A DNA stretch of 64,000 bases from Clostridiales bacterium UBA6114 (GTDB lineage: Bacteria; Bacillota; Clostridia; Oscillospirales; Butyricicoccaceae), in the NCBI GenBank assembly GCA_002423435.1, contig DIWE01000008.1, positions 83,329 through 147,328 of the forward strand, read 5' to 3'. Position numbers and translations under genes: made by a program. Positions 7,454-16,090 of the stretch are shown in pieces. Position 1 is the first letter of the stretch. Each line of letters starts with the position of its first letter. Under the pieces are notes generated by a model. The model did no database searches and was not told the origin of the DNA. It worked only from the letters and a program-made list of their open reading frames with translations.

Positions 7454-9003
7454 CCGCTGTATTGACGGGAGGCCAGAAAGCCGCCATTCTGTTCGTCATT
7501 TTCGCGATGCTCGTCATTTCATTTCTGATCGGTGTCGTAGCCAAGCGCAGGACGAAAAACAGCGCCCAGCAGTTCATCGGCGCGACCAAATCCTTCGGCC
7601 CCATTGCCACCGGCCTGTCGTCGACCGCGGCGATGGCGTCCGGATGGATGCTGGTGGGAACCCCGGCAAACGTCTACAGCTACGGCAACATCATGGCGAT
7701 CTATTCCTATCTCTCCTTCTGCTTTGCCCTCGGATTTATTTATGTGGGCAAAAGGATGCGCGCCATTGCGGAGGTGGCCGAGATCTCGACTCTTGGCGAC
7801 GTGCTGGACGTCCGTTACGGCGGCAGCGGCAGCACCAGGCCGCTCAAGGCCTTTTTTGCCGTGACGATGTTCCTGGGCTGCCTTTCCTATCTCGCATCCC
7901 AGATTTCCGCGGGCAGCGGCCTTATGAGCTATCTCTTCCCCAACTGGCCCGTTCTTTTGAGCTGCGCCGCCGTCTTCGGAATCGTGACCCTTTACGTCGC
8001 GGTGGGCGGCGAATCGGCCGGCCTCCTTTCCCAGGCCTTTCAGGGCGCGGTCATGGTTATCTGCGGCATCGTGTTCATCGGCTTCTTTTTCTTTGAGTTC
8101 GGGGGCTTCGGCGCTTTATCCTCCGCCCTTGCCGACAGTCCCACGGTGACAAACGCCGCCGGCGTCGCGAAGACATTCAGCCCCAGGATGATGACCGCTT
8201 TCGGACTCGACAACTCGGGCGGTGTGCTTTCGGTCACCTATTTGATGATGCCCCTGATCGGCGTCGCCTGCCAGCCTTCCTGCCTCACGAGAATGTACGC
8301 GGTCAAAGATCCCCGCAACCTCGGAAAAACGAGCCTGACGTCCGCGCTTTCTCAGGCCGTCGTCTGCTTTTCCGGTATGTCGATCGCCTTCGCCATGATC
8401 CACCTTGTGTCGAGCGGGGTTATCGAGCCCCTGGCCAAGGCCGACCAGCTTACCTGGACCTATTGCAACTACCTCGGCTTCGGAGTGCAGCTTATTTGCT
8501 ATGCCGGGATTATGGCCGCGATCGTCTCCTCGGCCAGCATGTACATTACGGTCGGCGCCAACGCGCTTGCCATCGATCTGTCCAGCGCGCTTAATTTCAA
8601 GATGAGCGACGCGCAGAAAATCAAAATATCCAGAATTGCCATTGTCATCGTGGGTATCGGCGGCATCTTCATGGCGGCTTTGAGCAGCGAAACGGTGGCA
8701 ATCATCGCGTCGCTCGGGTGGGGCACCATTGTCAGCATCAACCTGCCGATCTTTGTGATCGGCTGCGCATGGAAAAAAGCGACCAGAAAGGGGATGACCG
8801 CGGCCGCCTTTGCAGCCATGGTCGGAAACGTCATCGGCCTGGTCACGACCCAGCTGATGAAAATAACCTATCCCAAGGGCATGCCCTGGTATATGTGGGT
8901 TATCTGTATCAGCGTAATGATCGGCGTATTCGGTTCTCTCGCGACTTACAACAAAGATTCGGACAAAGTAAGCCCCGGCATTGAGGCGGCGCTCAACCTG
9001 TAG
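7450..9003 (+). CDS. Sodium:solute symporter (SSS family)
   Basis: 517 residues with about 13 transmembrane segments. Family features include an N-terminal GVVAKRRTKNSAQQFIGATK segment, the STAAMASGWMLVGTP helix break, ISTLGDVLDVRYG and a C-terminal SSASMYITVGANALAIDL block that matches the Na+-binding region of PutP/PanF-type permeases. It would import a carboxylate or amino acid with Na+. It ends the operon that starts at 519, so it may supply the substrate for the CoA-transferase and enolase-superfamily enzymes. A 12-bp hairpin follows at 9041-9071. Confidence 0.85.
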   Translation: MTAVLTGGQKAAILFVIFAMLVISFLIGVVAKRRTKNSAQQFIGATKSFGPIATGLSSTAAMASGWMLVGTPANVYSYGNIMAIYSYLSFCFALGFIYVGKRMRAIAEVAEISTLGDVLDVRYGGSGSTRPLKAFFAVTMFLGCLSYLASQISAGSGLMSYLFPNWPVLLSCAAVFGIVTLYVAVGGESAGLLSQAFQGAVMVICGIVFIGFFFFEFGGFGALSSALADSPTVTNAAGVAKTFSPRMMTAFGLDNSGGVLSVTYLMMPLIGVACQPSCLTRMYAVKDPRNLGKTSLTSALSQAVVCFSGMSIAFAMIHLVSSGVIEPLAKADQLTWTYCNYLGFGVQLICYAGIMAAIVSSASMYITVGANALAIDLSSALNFKMSDAQKIKISRIAIVIVGIGGIFMAALSSETVAIIASLGWGTIVSINLPIFVIGCAWKKATRKGMTAAAFAAMVGNVIGLVTTQLMKITYPKGMPWYMWVICISVMIGVFGSLATYNKDSDKVSPGIEAALNL

Positions 9004-9040
9004 GCTTTATCTCTTGCGCATAAAACGGATGTCATTCATA

Positions 9041-9071
9041 TTGCTAAGTCCGCCAAAAACGGACTTAGCAA
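9041..9071. terminator. 12-bp hairpin between the symporter and antiporter genes
   Basis: TTGCTAAGTCCG pairs perfectly with CGGACTTAGCAA across a 7-nt loop. It lacks a clear T-tract, so it may be a processing stem or weak terminator for the operon ending at 9003. Confidence 0.5.
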
Positions 9072-9131
9072 TCCGGTTTCAATGGCCAAAACCGTTTTCG
9101 GCGTGTAACCCCGAGGAGAATGGAGGTTGTC

Positions 9132-10916
9132 ATGAAAAAGAAAACGATTCAGCTTACTTTGGCATCTGCCGTTTCAATTTTTCTTATCGCCGCGGCGGGG
9201 ACAGGGATATTCGGCGCCCGATCTTCCGAAATGCTTTCGTTTATTCCTCCGATCCTCGCCGCAGCTTTGATGCTGATTTCAAAAAAGGCGCTGCCCGCGC
9301 TCGCAGCAGGCGCGTTTTCCGGCGCGCTTATCTTAAGCCTGGCCGGGAGAAGCGATGTCACAGCGGCCTTCTCCGGGCTTTCCCTGCTCGCCGACAGGAT
9401 GATCGCCGTCGCTTCAAAACCCTCGAACGCGGGTATCCTGATCCAGTGTTTTCTGATCATGGGTCTTATGTCGGTAATCAGCTGTGCAGGCGGGTTTCGC
9501 GCGCTTTCGGATTTCGTCCTGTCGCATGCGAAAACCCGCCGCTCCACAGAGCTCGCCGCCTGTTTTGCGGGGATTATTCTATTTTTTGACCCGTACGCCG
9601 GCATTATGGCGTCCGGCGCATTGATGCGCCCGATTGCCGACCGCATGCGCGTCTCCCGTGAAAAGCTCGCCTTTCTTATCCATTCGACCTCGGTCCCGCT
9701 ATCCGGCGTTTCCATGGTGTCCACATGGCTCGCGTCCGAGCTGGGCGCGGTCCGCATAGGCCTTGACCTCGCCGGGGCGCAGGATATCCCCGCCTACGGC
9801 TTCCTTTTTACCACCGTCCCCTTCCGGTTTTACAATCTTTTTATGCTGCTGACCGTCCTGATATCCGCGTCGACGCTGCGCGACTTCGGCCTGATGTACA
9901 AAGCGGAGTACCGCGCCCGAACCTCCGTAAGCGGAACGCCCGATCAGGAGTCCGGCGCTTTGCCGGAGCAGTCGCCGGTCGGAGTCGGAAAAAAGGCGGG
10001 CTTGTCCGCCCTGTACGCGGCCGTACCTCTTTCGGTATTGATCCTTTCCATCGCGGCGGGCGCCTTTATAAGCGGTTATCGGACAATCATGGCCGGAGTT
10101 GACAAAGAACTGATCGCCGTTTTATCCCGGTCAGTTTTTTCATGGCCGGCGATCCGTGCCTGCCTCTCTTATGCCGAAATATCGCCCGTTCTGGTAAAAA
10201 GCGGGCTGATCTCGACGCTTATTGCTTTCCTTATGATCCTCATCGGGAAAAAACTGAGCTTTACCGAGCTTATGCGCACCTGGACGGCCGGGGCATCATC
10301 GGCTTCATCGCCGGTTTTCCTGCTCCTTTTCGCCTGGACCATGGCCTCGTTTACGGAAGAGCTCGGAATCGGCGGCGTTCTCGCCGGCGCCGCTCACGCA
10401 TGGATCCCCCGGTTTGCATTCCCGGCGTTCGTATTCCTGTTGTCCGCGCTCATCTCCTTCGCTTCGGGCAGTTTTCATGGCGCTATTTCCATCCTGCTGC
10501 CGATCGTAATCCCGATGTCGTGGCAGCTTATGAGCGAGGAAGTCTTTTTTACCGCTTCGACCGCTGCCGTTTTAAGCGGCGCCGTATTTGGTATCCACTG
10601 TTCCCCCTTTGCCGACACCTCGATTTTGTCGTCGGCCAGCGCTGCCTGCGATCATGCCGAGCATATCAAAACCCAACTGCCGTATGTGCTCCTTATAGCC
10701 GGTATTTCCGTTTTATTCGGGTATATTCCCATCGGAGTGGGATTTACGCTGAGGATCGCACTGATTATAGGAGCGTTCGCCACATATGCGGTCTTTGACG
10801 TACTCTGCAAAAATCCGGATCGGGAGCGCGCAAAGGAGCTCTTAAAAGCACGCGGCGGAAAGGTATCTGCGGCGCCGGATGTAGAAAACGCGGATTCCGG
10901 CACCTTCTGCCCTTGA
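9132..10916 (+). CDS. NhaC-type Na+/H+ antiporter family membrane protein
   Basis: About 594 residues with 12 or more predicted membrane helices. It shows the NhaC-superfamily pattern: an N-terminal FIPPILAAALMLISKKALPALAAGAFSG segment, a central FFDPYAGIMASGALMRPIAD motif and the late GSFHGAISILLPIVIPM and FGIHCSPFADTSILSSA motifs. Members exchange Na+ for H+ or organic acids. ATGs at 9120 and 9132 are both plausible. GGAGG at 9122-9126 gives 5-nt spacing to 9132, and the product then begins MKKKTIQ. It stands alone on this strand before a convergent operon. Substrate not determined. Confidence 0.75.
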   Translation: MKKKTIQLTLASAVSIFLIAAAGTGIFGARSSEMLSFIPPILAAALMLISKKALPALAAGAFSGALILSLAGRSDVTAAFSGLSLLADRMIAVASKPSNAGILIQCFLIMGLMSVISCAGGFRALSDFVLSHAKTRRSTELAACFAGIILFFDPYAGIMASGALMRPIADRMRVSREKLAFLIHSTSVPLSGVSMVSTWLASELGAVRIGLDLAGAQDIPAYGFLFTTVPFRFYNLFMLLTVLISASTLRDFGLMYKAEYRARTSVSGTPDQESGALPEQSPVGVGKKAGLSALYAAVPLSVLILSIAAGAFISGYRTIMAGVDKELIAVLSRSVFSWPAIRACLSYAEISPVLVKSGLISTLIAFLMILIGKKLSFTELMRTWTAGASSASSPVFLLLFAWTMASFTEELGIGGVLAGAAHAWIPRFAFPAFVFLLSALISFASGSFHGAISILLPIVIPMSWQLMSEEVFFTASTAAVLSGAVFGIHCSPFADTSILSSASAACDHAEHIKTQLPYVLLIAGISVLFGYIPIGVGFTLRIALIIGAFATYAVFDVLCKNPDRERAKELLKARGGKVSAAPDVENADSGTFCP

Positions 10917-10940
10917 TGCAAATTATTCTTTCTTAAGGTA

Positions 10941-12440
10941 CTATTTTATTTTGCCGGCGCACCGGTAGGCGGCCGCAAGGGCGCCGGGCACGCCTCCGAC
11001 CTGCATCGCCCAGCAGGAGCCGATGTAAAGGTTTTTTACGGGAGTTTCAATATTTGCGCTCATGGCGCTTTGATAAAACTTTTTCTCAGGGTTCCAGCAC
11101 CAGGCGCAGCTCGCGCCGTCGGTATTTCCGGTAAATTTTTCATACGTAAGCGGCGTCGCGGCGTCTCTGTATTCGATCCGCCCCGAAAGTCCCGGAATCA
11201 GCCGGGACGCGCCCGATATCAGCGCGTCCGCCGCCTTTTGTTTTAGCAGCAGATATGCTTCCCGGTCGCCGCCGCCCCAGTTGTCCATCCAGCGGCAGGG
11301 CACCTTGGCCTGGAGCATTAAGGAGGATTTCCCCTCCGGCGCGAGCCCGGGGTTTTCCATTGAGGGCGAGTAGAGCTCGACGGATGTCTTATTAAAAAAT
11401 TCTTCGTCATCGGAATTGTAACCGCCGAAGCCGGGACTTAAATTGAAAAACAATACGTGCGGAGCCTTCATATATTTTTTAAGCCCTTCGTCTTTTAAAT
11501 TGAGCCCCAGGTATACGGTGAAATAGCCCTCCGATACGGGAGCAGCGCCGATTTTATCCCGGAGCGTCTCCGGGACCAGACTGTCGTCATCCAACAGCTT
11601 TAAGAGGGTTTTCTTGTAATCCCCGGCCGAAATCACATAGTCGGCGTCATAAACGGTATGATTGCACAAGACTCCAACTGCGGCTTTATCTTTTGTGATG
11701 ATCCTGTCGACACGGGAGTTAAGCCGCAGCCCCCCGCCCAGTTCTCTGAAATTTTCCGCGAGAACATCGGCCCACGACTGCATGCCGCCCTTCACGGTCC
11801 ATAAGTCTGCGAACAATCCCGACAGGCTGCTCCCGACCATCATGGCCGACATTTCCGGATACCCGAAGCTGCAAAACAGCCTGTGGAGCTTTGATCCCTT
11901 TTCAAAATATTTTGCGGCAAACTCCGACGAGGTCATGTTGCCGTAATGCCCTGCAAGCTTCATAAGCCTCACACCGCCGGCGGCGAAGGGGAGCACCGCT
12001 TTGAAGAACTCAAACCCGCTGTAAAGAAAGGGAAGGGGCTTATCCATGTTTTCCGTCATGGCGGCTATTTTGTCGAGCTCCCGAAACGCCGTATCGAGCT
12101 TCCCTTTTTCAGCCGGGAAAGCGGAATAAATCAGTCTCTTGAACTCACCATAACTCCCGGGGATTCCGTCGAAATCCTCCGAATAAAGCCGCAGCCTCTG
12201 TTTTTCAAAATCGATCTTTCCGAGCGCCCCGATGTCCTTCATCGCCTTGAATACCGACGCCGAGGCTTCAAAGGAAACGGTGCCGCTTTCAAAATAATAA
12301 CCCTTCCTGTAAAACCCGGCGGTATAGCCGCCGGGCGCGCCGTGGGCCTCGAATATCGTCACCTTGTACCCCTTTTTTGCAAGAAGGCTTCCGGCGATCA
12401 GCCCGCCGATTCCCGCGCCGATAATGACCACGTTTTCCAT
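10941..12440 (-). CDS. CrtI-like FAD-dependent oxidoreductase / NAD(P)-binding amine-oxidase fold
   Basis: 499 residues. A dinucleotide-binding fold VVIIGAGIGGLIAG is followed by EAHGAPGGYTAGF, and the C-terminal FAD motif reads NLYIGSCWAMQVGGVPGALA. This is the layout of phytoene-desaturase/retinol-saturase type proteins, which act on lipid-like polyenes or related hydrophobic substrates, though many family members are uncharacterised. It lies 10 bp downstream of a membrane FMN-binding protein gene in one operon, so electrons may pass between the two. The operon has a TetR-family operator upstream at 12890-12916. No carotenoid synthesis genes are nearby, so a pigment role is doubtful. Confidence 0.8.
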   Translation of the reverse strand: MENVVIIGAGIGGLIAGSLLAKKGYKVTIFEAHGAPGGYTAGFYRKGYYFESGTVSFEASASVFKAMKDIGALGKIDFEKQRLRLYSEDFDGIPGSYGEFKRLIYSAFPAEKGKLDTAFRELDKIAAMTENMDKPLPFLYSGFEFFKAVLPFAAGGVRLMKLAGHYGNMTSSEFAAKYFEKGSKLHRLFCSFGYPEMSAMMVGSSLSGLFADLWTVKGGMQSWADVLAENFRELGGGLRLNSRVDRIITKDKAAVGVLCNHTVYDADYVISAGDYKKTLLKLLDDDSLVPETLRDKIGAAPVSEGYFTVYLGLNLKDEGLKKYMKAPHVLFFNLSPGFGGYNSDDEEFFNKTSVELYSPSMENPGLAPEGKSSLMLQAKVPCRWMDNWGGGDREAYLLLKQKAADALISGASRLIPGLSGRIEYRDAATPLTYEKFTGNTDGASCAWCWNPEKKFYQSAMSANIETPVKNLYIGSCWAMQVGGVPGALAAAYRCAGKIK

Positions 12441-12450
12441 ATGCCGTTCC

Positions 12451-12864
12451 TCATTTCCCCGCCTTGATCAGCGCGTTCTCCACCGACTTGAGATACGCCT
12501 TGGAAGTGATGGTCGCGCCGCTGACGGCGTCGACCTGTAGCGATTGCGCTTTCATGACTCTGCCGTATAATTTATCCGTAAATTCTGGCGGCTGCTTTTC
12601 TTTATGCTCCAATAGTTCGATATCGGTGACCCTGCCCGAGGAGACCGTCACCTGAACCTTGTTTGCCCGCAGCCGATACATCCCGCCCTCATATTCCCCG
12701 ATATACGCGCCGTCGTTTAGATTTTTGAAGTCAATAACGGCGATCGGGAGATTTTTGCCTTCCTCGCGCTCATTTGCGGTAAAAAGCGTACACGCTGCCG
12801 CGCCTATCAAGACCAGAATCGCCAAAACAGTTATGACCACCCTGAATTTCCCTTTTCTTTTCAT
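12451..12864 (-). CDS. Membrane-anchored FMN-binding domain protein
   Basis: 137 residues with an N-terminal transmembrane segment (about 9-27) and an exported FMN-binding domain ending in DAVSGATITSKAYLKSVENAL. SGATIT matches the S(T)GAT motif that carries covalent FMN on Thr in RnfG/NqrC-type domains. It probably transfers electrons at the outer face of the membrane. It is the first gene of a two-gene operon with the CrtI-like oxidoreductase, and its promoter region holds the TetR operator. Confidence 0.8.
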   Translation of the reverse strand: MKRKGKFRVVITVLAILVLIGAAACTLFTANEREEGKNLPIAVIDFKNLNDGAYIGEYEGGMYRLRANKVQVTVSSGRVTDIELLEHKEKQPPEFTDKLYGRVMKAQSLQVDAVSGATITSKAYLKSVENALIKAGK

Positions 12865-12889
12865 TGCAATCGTCTCCTTACGTTTTATG

Positions 12890-12916
12890 TGAATGAATAT
12901 AATAACGATTCATTCA
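12890..12916. promoter_or_regulatory. TetR-family operator upstream of the FMN-binding/CrtI-like operon
   Basis: TGAATGAAT, 9-nt spacer, ATTCATTCA, centred about 39 bp upstream of the start codon of the minus-strand gene at 12864. The same half-sites with the same 9-nt spacing recur at 13554-13580 beside the TetR gene, so a shared regulator is likely. Confidence 0.75.
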
Positions 12917-12949
12917 TGCCGAGGCAAAAAAAACCGTTGCCCTCGATTT

Positions 12950-13534
12950 TTATTTTTCGCAATCGGTCAGGCCCTTCATGACGAATTCCGCGATATACTG
13001 CATGATCTGCGGAAAAAACCGGATTCCGATTTCCGTCTTATGAATGTCGATATAAAAGATGGAGCTGAACAGGGCGTTGATCATCTCGTCGTCGATATCC
13101 GTCCTGATTTTTCCTTCCGCCTTCCATTTCCGGATCAAATCGATCCTGCCGCCATGCGTGACTTCATCAAAGCCCCGTATCCCGCCCTTTTTATAGTATT
13201 GCCGCTCCAGCTTGTCAAAGAGCTCCTTGTTATACCATTCCTTCAGAATCAGATTTGAGTCCATCTCGCTTAGGTTTTGCGCGACCATCTTCGTAACCAT
13301 GGCCACGGGATCGTCGTTTAAGTCCAGAGCTTCCACAAGGCGCTTTTTCAGCGCTTCATTCTCTTTGATGAAAATCTCCAGAAAAAGCTCCTCTTTCGAA
13401 GAGTAGTAATTGTAAAAGGTGCCGACGCCGATCCCGGCTCGCTTTGCTATGTCGGAAATATTGGTGTCTTTGAAGCCTTTTGAATAAAACAACTCCCTGC
13501 CTGAACAAAAGATTTCCGCCTTCTTATCCGTCAA
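12950..13534 (-). CDS. TetR/AcrR-family transcriptional regulator
   Basis: 194 residues with a canonical N-terminal helix-turn-helix: ELFYSKGFKDTNISDIAKRAGIGVGTFYNYYSSKEELF. The C-terminal ligand-binding domain is helical and not assignable. The gene is flanked by two matching 27-bp inverted repeats, one before its own start and one before the divergently regulated downstream operon on the same strand. It therefore probably represses itself and the FMN-binding/CrtI-like genes until a hydrophobic ligand binds. Confidence 0.9.
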   Translation of the reverse strand: MTDKKAEIFCSGRELFYSKGFKDTNISDIAKRAGIGVGTFYNYYSSKEELFLEIFIKENEALKKRLVEALDLNDDPVAMVTKMVAQNLSEMDSNLILKEWYNKELFDKLERQYYKKGGIRGFDEVTHGGRIDLIRKWKAEGKIRTDIDDEMINALFSSIFYIDIHKTEIGIRFFPQIMQYIAEFVMKGLTDCEK

Positions 13535-13553
13535 GGATCATACCTCCATTATA

Positions 13554-13580
13554 TGAATGAATAATCTTTATATTCATTCA
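13554..13580. promoter_or_regulatory. TetR-family autoregulatory operator
   Basis: TGAATGAAT, 9-nt spacer, ATTCATTCA, located 20 bp upstream of the TetR start codon. It is identical in both half-sites and spacing to the copy at 12890-12916. Confidence 0.75.
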
Positions 13581-13658
13581 TATTTTAACACTCTCATTAT
13601 ATGCTGTCAATGCCGTTTTGTTACTGAAAAATCGCGGAAATATTGTAAAAGCTTAAAC

Positions 13659-13686
13659 GTATCGCCCGCATTTCTGCGGGCGATAC
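13659..13686 (-). terminator. Hairpin ending the TRAP/IolB-like operon
   Basis: GTATCGCCCGCA pairs perfectly with TGCGGGCGATAC across a TTTC loop, 18 bp after the stop of the minus-strand IolB-like gene. The tail is GTTTAAGCTTTT on the minus strand, a modest U-rich run. Confidence 0.65.
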
Positions 13687-13703
13687 AAGGTATTGAAATA
13701 ACT

Positions 13704-14504
13704 TCAGGTGCCTACATACTTCGGATCGGTCACTGCCAGATCGTACCGGCGGCTTTTCGGGGTAAAGGCGGCCAGGATCCAGAGATAGGCATTGCGCGTT
13801 CCGGGCGTCGCCACGGTCGGATGGTAGCCGCAGGGAGCGATCACCATGCTGCCGCTTCGGACGGTATGTGCGACCGCGTCTTCAATTTCTCCGGATTTTA
13901 GATAGCTTATATGAAAGCCGAACTTCGGGGCGTCCATGTCGAAGTAGCAGTAAACCTCCTCAAGGTCCTTCTCATGCTGGTGCGGGGGCCAGCTTGTCCA
14001 TGCGCCGTTTCCGCCCCAGGTAAGGCCGCAGATCAGTCTGGATGCCGGCACCTCGGGATTTAAGGTAAACTGGATCTCGCGCTGTCCGGCGCCGCTGCCG
14101 TGAATCTGATGGATCTCCCCCAAAGGCAGATCCTTGTCGAACTTGCGGAAAAACGTCTTGCCAAGGCCTTCGCAGACGGCGCCGCCGATGTAGAACGCGG
14201 CGTCTTCCTTCGCCGTAATCGACACCTCCGCCCCGCCGGTGATATAGAAGCTGTCAAACTTCGACATTTCGGTATCAAAGCTTGCGCATTTGACTTTGGC
14301 ACTGCCCGAGATCAGCACCGCGTTCATTTCAAGCTTTCCCGACTTTAACAGGTGGCTTTGCCCGGCGGGCAGATTCAGCCGGTATACGTACACCGCCTTG
14401 CAATCCTCCCGTCCCGGAATAATCACTTCATGGAAGCCCGGGGTCTCAGGCGATGAGATATCCCACTGTTCCATCCTTTTTTTTGCCGAAATTTCTGGTT
14501 TCAT
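13704..14504 (-). CDS. IolB/KduI-like cupin isomerase (5-deoxy-glucuronate isomerase family)
   Basis: About 266 residues, a bicupin with the IolB signature TSWPPHQHEKDLEEVYCYF, whose two His and Glu are expected metal ligands. A later His lies in PCGYHPTVATPG. IolB converts 5-deoxy-glucuronate to 5-dehydro-2-deoxygluconate in inositol catabolism. Here no other iol gene is present and the gene ends a TRAP transporter operon, so it more likely isomerises another uronate-like sugar acid. GGAGG seven nt upstream supports the ATG at 14504 (MKPEIS) over the in-frame ATG at 14531. Confidence 0.75.
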   Translation of the reverse strand: MKPEISAKKRMEQWDISSPETPGFHEVIIPGREDCKAVYVYRLNLPAGQSHLLKSGKLEMNAVLISGSAKVKCASFDTEMSKFDSFYITGGAEVSITAKEDAAFYIGGAVCEGLGKTFFRKFDKDLPLGEIHQIHGSGAGQREIQFTLNPEVPASRLICGLTWGGNGAWTSWPPHQHEKDLEEVYCYFDMDAPKFGFHISYLKSGEIEDAVAHTVRSGSMVIAPCGYHPTVATPGTRNAYLWILAAFTPKSRRYDLAVTDPKYVGT

Positions 14505-14556
14505 TGTGTAGCCTCCGTTTTGTTTCATCATTTGTTTTCAAATGCAGGCGAATCTC

Positions 14557-15837
14557 TTAATATTTCATCAGCGCGTTGGGCAGCCCCGTGGTGAATATCG
14601 GGAAATACGTGATCAGGAAGAGCACTACAATTGCAATCGCGGCAAAGGGAAGGATTTCCCTGTACAGCGTTGTCAGCCTCACCTTGCCTACATTGGACGT
14701 GACGAACAAGGTCATGCCGACCGGCGGGGTGATCAGTCCGACGGTAAGGTTGAAGCACATCATAATGCCGAAATGCAGCGAGTCGATCCCGTAGGCCTGC
14801 GCCACCGGAAGAAGGATCGGAACCATGAGTAAAAGCGCCGGCGACGTATCGAGCAGGCAGCCGATAAAAAGAAGAAGGATGTTGACAAACAGCAGGAAAA
14901 CCCAGGGGCTGTGGATAAACGCCATGCAGAACGCCACCAGCTTCTGCGCCACCTGGAGCGCCGTGATCGCCCAGCCCATCGCGCTTGCGATCGCGATAAT
15001 AAACATCACGCTCGCCGTCGTTTTTGCCGTGCCGACGCAGCACTTATAGAACATCTTTTTCGAAAGCGTCTTTTTGCAGTAAGCGACGATAAAGGCGTAG
15101 ACAACCGCGACGGCGCCCGCCTCTGTCGCCGTAAAGATGCCGGAAACGATGCCGCCCATGATAATAAGCGGCAAAACGAGCGACGGCAGGGTCTGAAAAG
15201 TCGCGACAGCGATCTCTTTTAAGGTGCTGCGCCTTTCGCGTTTTGGATGATTATGCTTGATTGCCATATAATAGCATACGATCATTTCGCCAAGACCGAG
15301 CAGGACGCCCGGCACAAGCCCGCCCAGGAACATCTTGCCTACGGATACGTTGCCGGCCGTCGCCGCATAGATGATCATAACGCTCGACGGCGGAATAATC
15401 GGCCCGATGATCGCCGAGGCTGCCGTAACCGCCGACGAATATTCGCGTTTGTAGCCCGCTCTGGTCATGATGTCGATTTCAATGGCGCCGAGGCCGGATA
15501 CATCCGCTGTGGCCGAGCCGGAAATGCCCGCGAAAAACATGCTGCCCAGAACATTGACATGTGCAAGGCCCCCTCTGACATGGCCGACGAGGCTGTCGCA
15601 GAAGTGGACAATGCTTTCGGTGATTCCGCCGGAAGACATGATTTCCGCGGCGAGAATATATAAAGGGATGCAAAGAAATGTAAAATTGTCGACTCCGGTG
15701 AAAAGCTTTTGCGGAATAATCATCATATCTCCGCCAAGCGCCAGGAAAGAGACAAACGTCGTAAAACCAATCGCAAATCCGATCGGTACGCCGATCACGG
15801 TCACGACAAGAAATAAAATCAGCAGACCAAAAGCCAT
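14557..15837 (-). CDS. dctM: TRAP transporter large permease (DctM family)
   Basis: About 426 residues with roughly 12 membrane helices. It begins MAFGLLILFLVVTVIGVPIGFAIG and includes the family motif GISGSATADVSGLGAIEI and the GPIIPPSSVMIIYA segment. It forms the Na+-driven transport channel of a TRAP uptake system. GGAGG six nt upstream supports the start at 15837 rather than the upstream ATG at 15861. A 253-bp non-coding gap separates it from the small permease gene, unusual for these operons. Confidence 0.9.
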   Translation of the reverse strand: MAFGLLILFLVVTVIGVPIGFAIGFTTFVSFLALGGDMMIIPQKLFTGVDNFTFLCIPLYILAAEIMSSGGITESIVHFCDSLVGHVRGGLAHVNVLGSMFFAGISGSATADVSGLGAIEIDIMTRAGYKREYSSAVTAASAIIGPIIPPSSVMIIYAATAGNVSVGKMFLGGLVPGVLLGLGEMIVCYYMAIKHNHPKRERRSTLKEIAVATFQTLPSLVLPLIIMGGIVSGIFTATEAGAVAVVYAFIVAYCKKTLSKKMFYKCCVGTAKTTASVMFIIAIASAMGWAITALQVAQKLVAFCMAFIHSPWVFLLFVNILLLFIGCLLDTSPALLLMVPILLPVAQAYGIDSLHFGIMMCFNLTVGLITPPVGMTLFVTSNVGKVRLTTLYREILPFAAIAIVVLFLITYFPIFTTGLPNALMKY

Positions 15838-16090
15838 AATATTCCTCCAATATCCGATCATAAAAACCCCGGTCCAAACAACCAGCCGAAAAAGTCTTCA
15901 TCATTTGGCATGCCGGATTTTCTATATTCCTAAGTCATTTCGTAAAATATTTGCCGGGAGACTTTGTATCATTTGATATAAAGGCGCGGGGAGAAATAAA
16001 CGCTGTAAGCGAAAATATTCTGACTGATAAACAATGCATTTTTGTGCAGGGCCCGATAAAACCGCGAACGCGCGATTTCCTGATGCCGAT

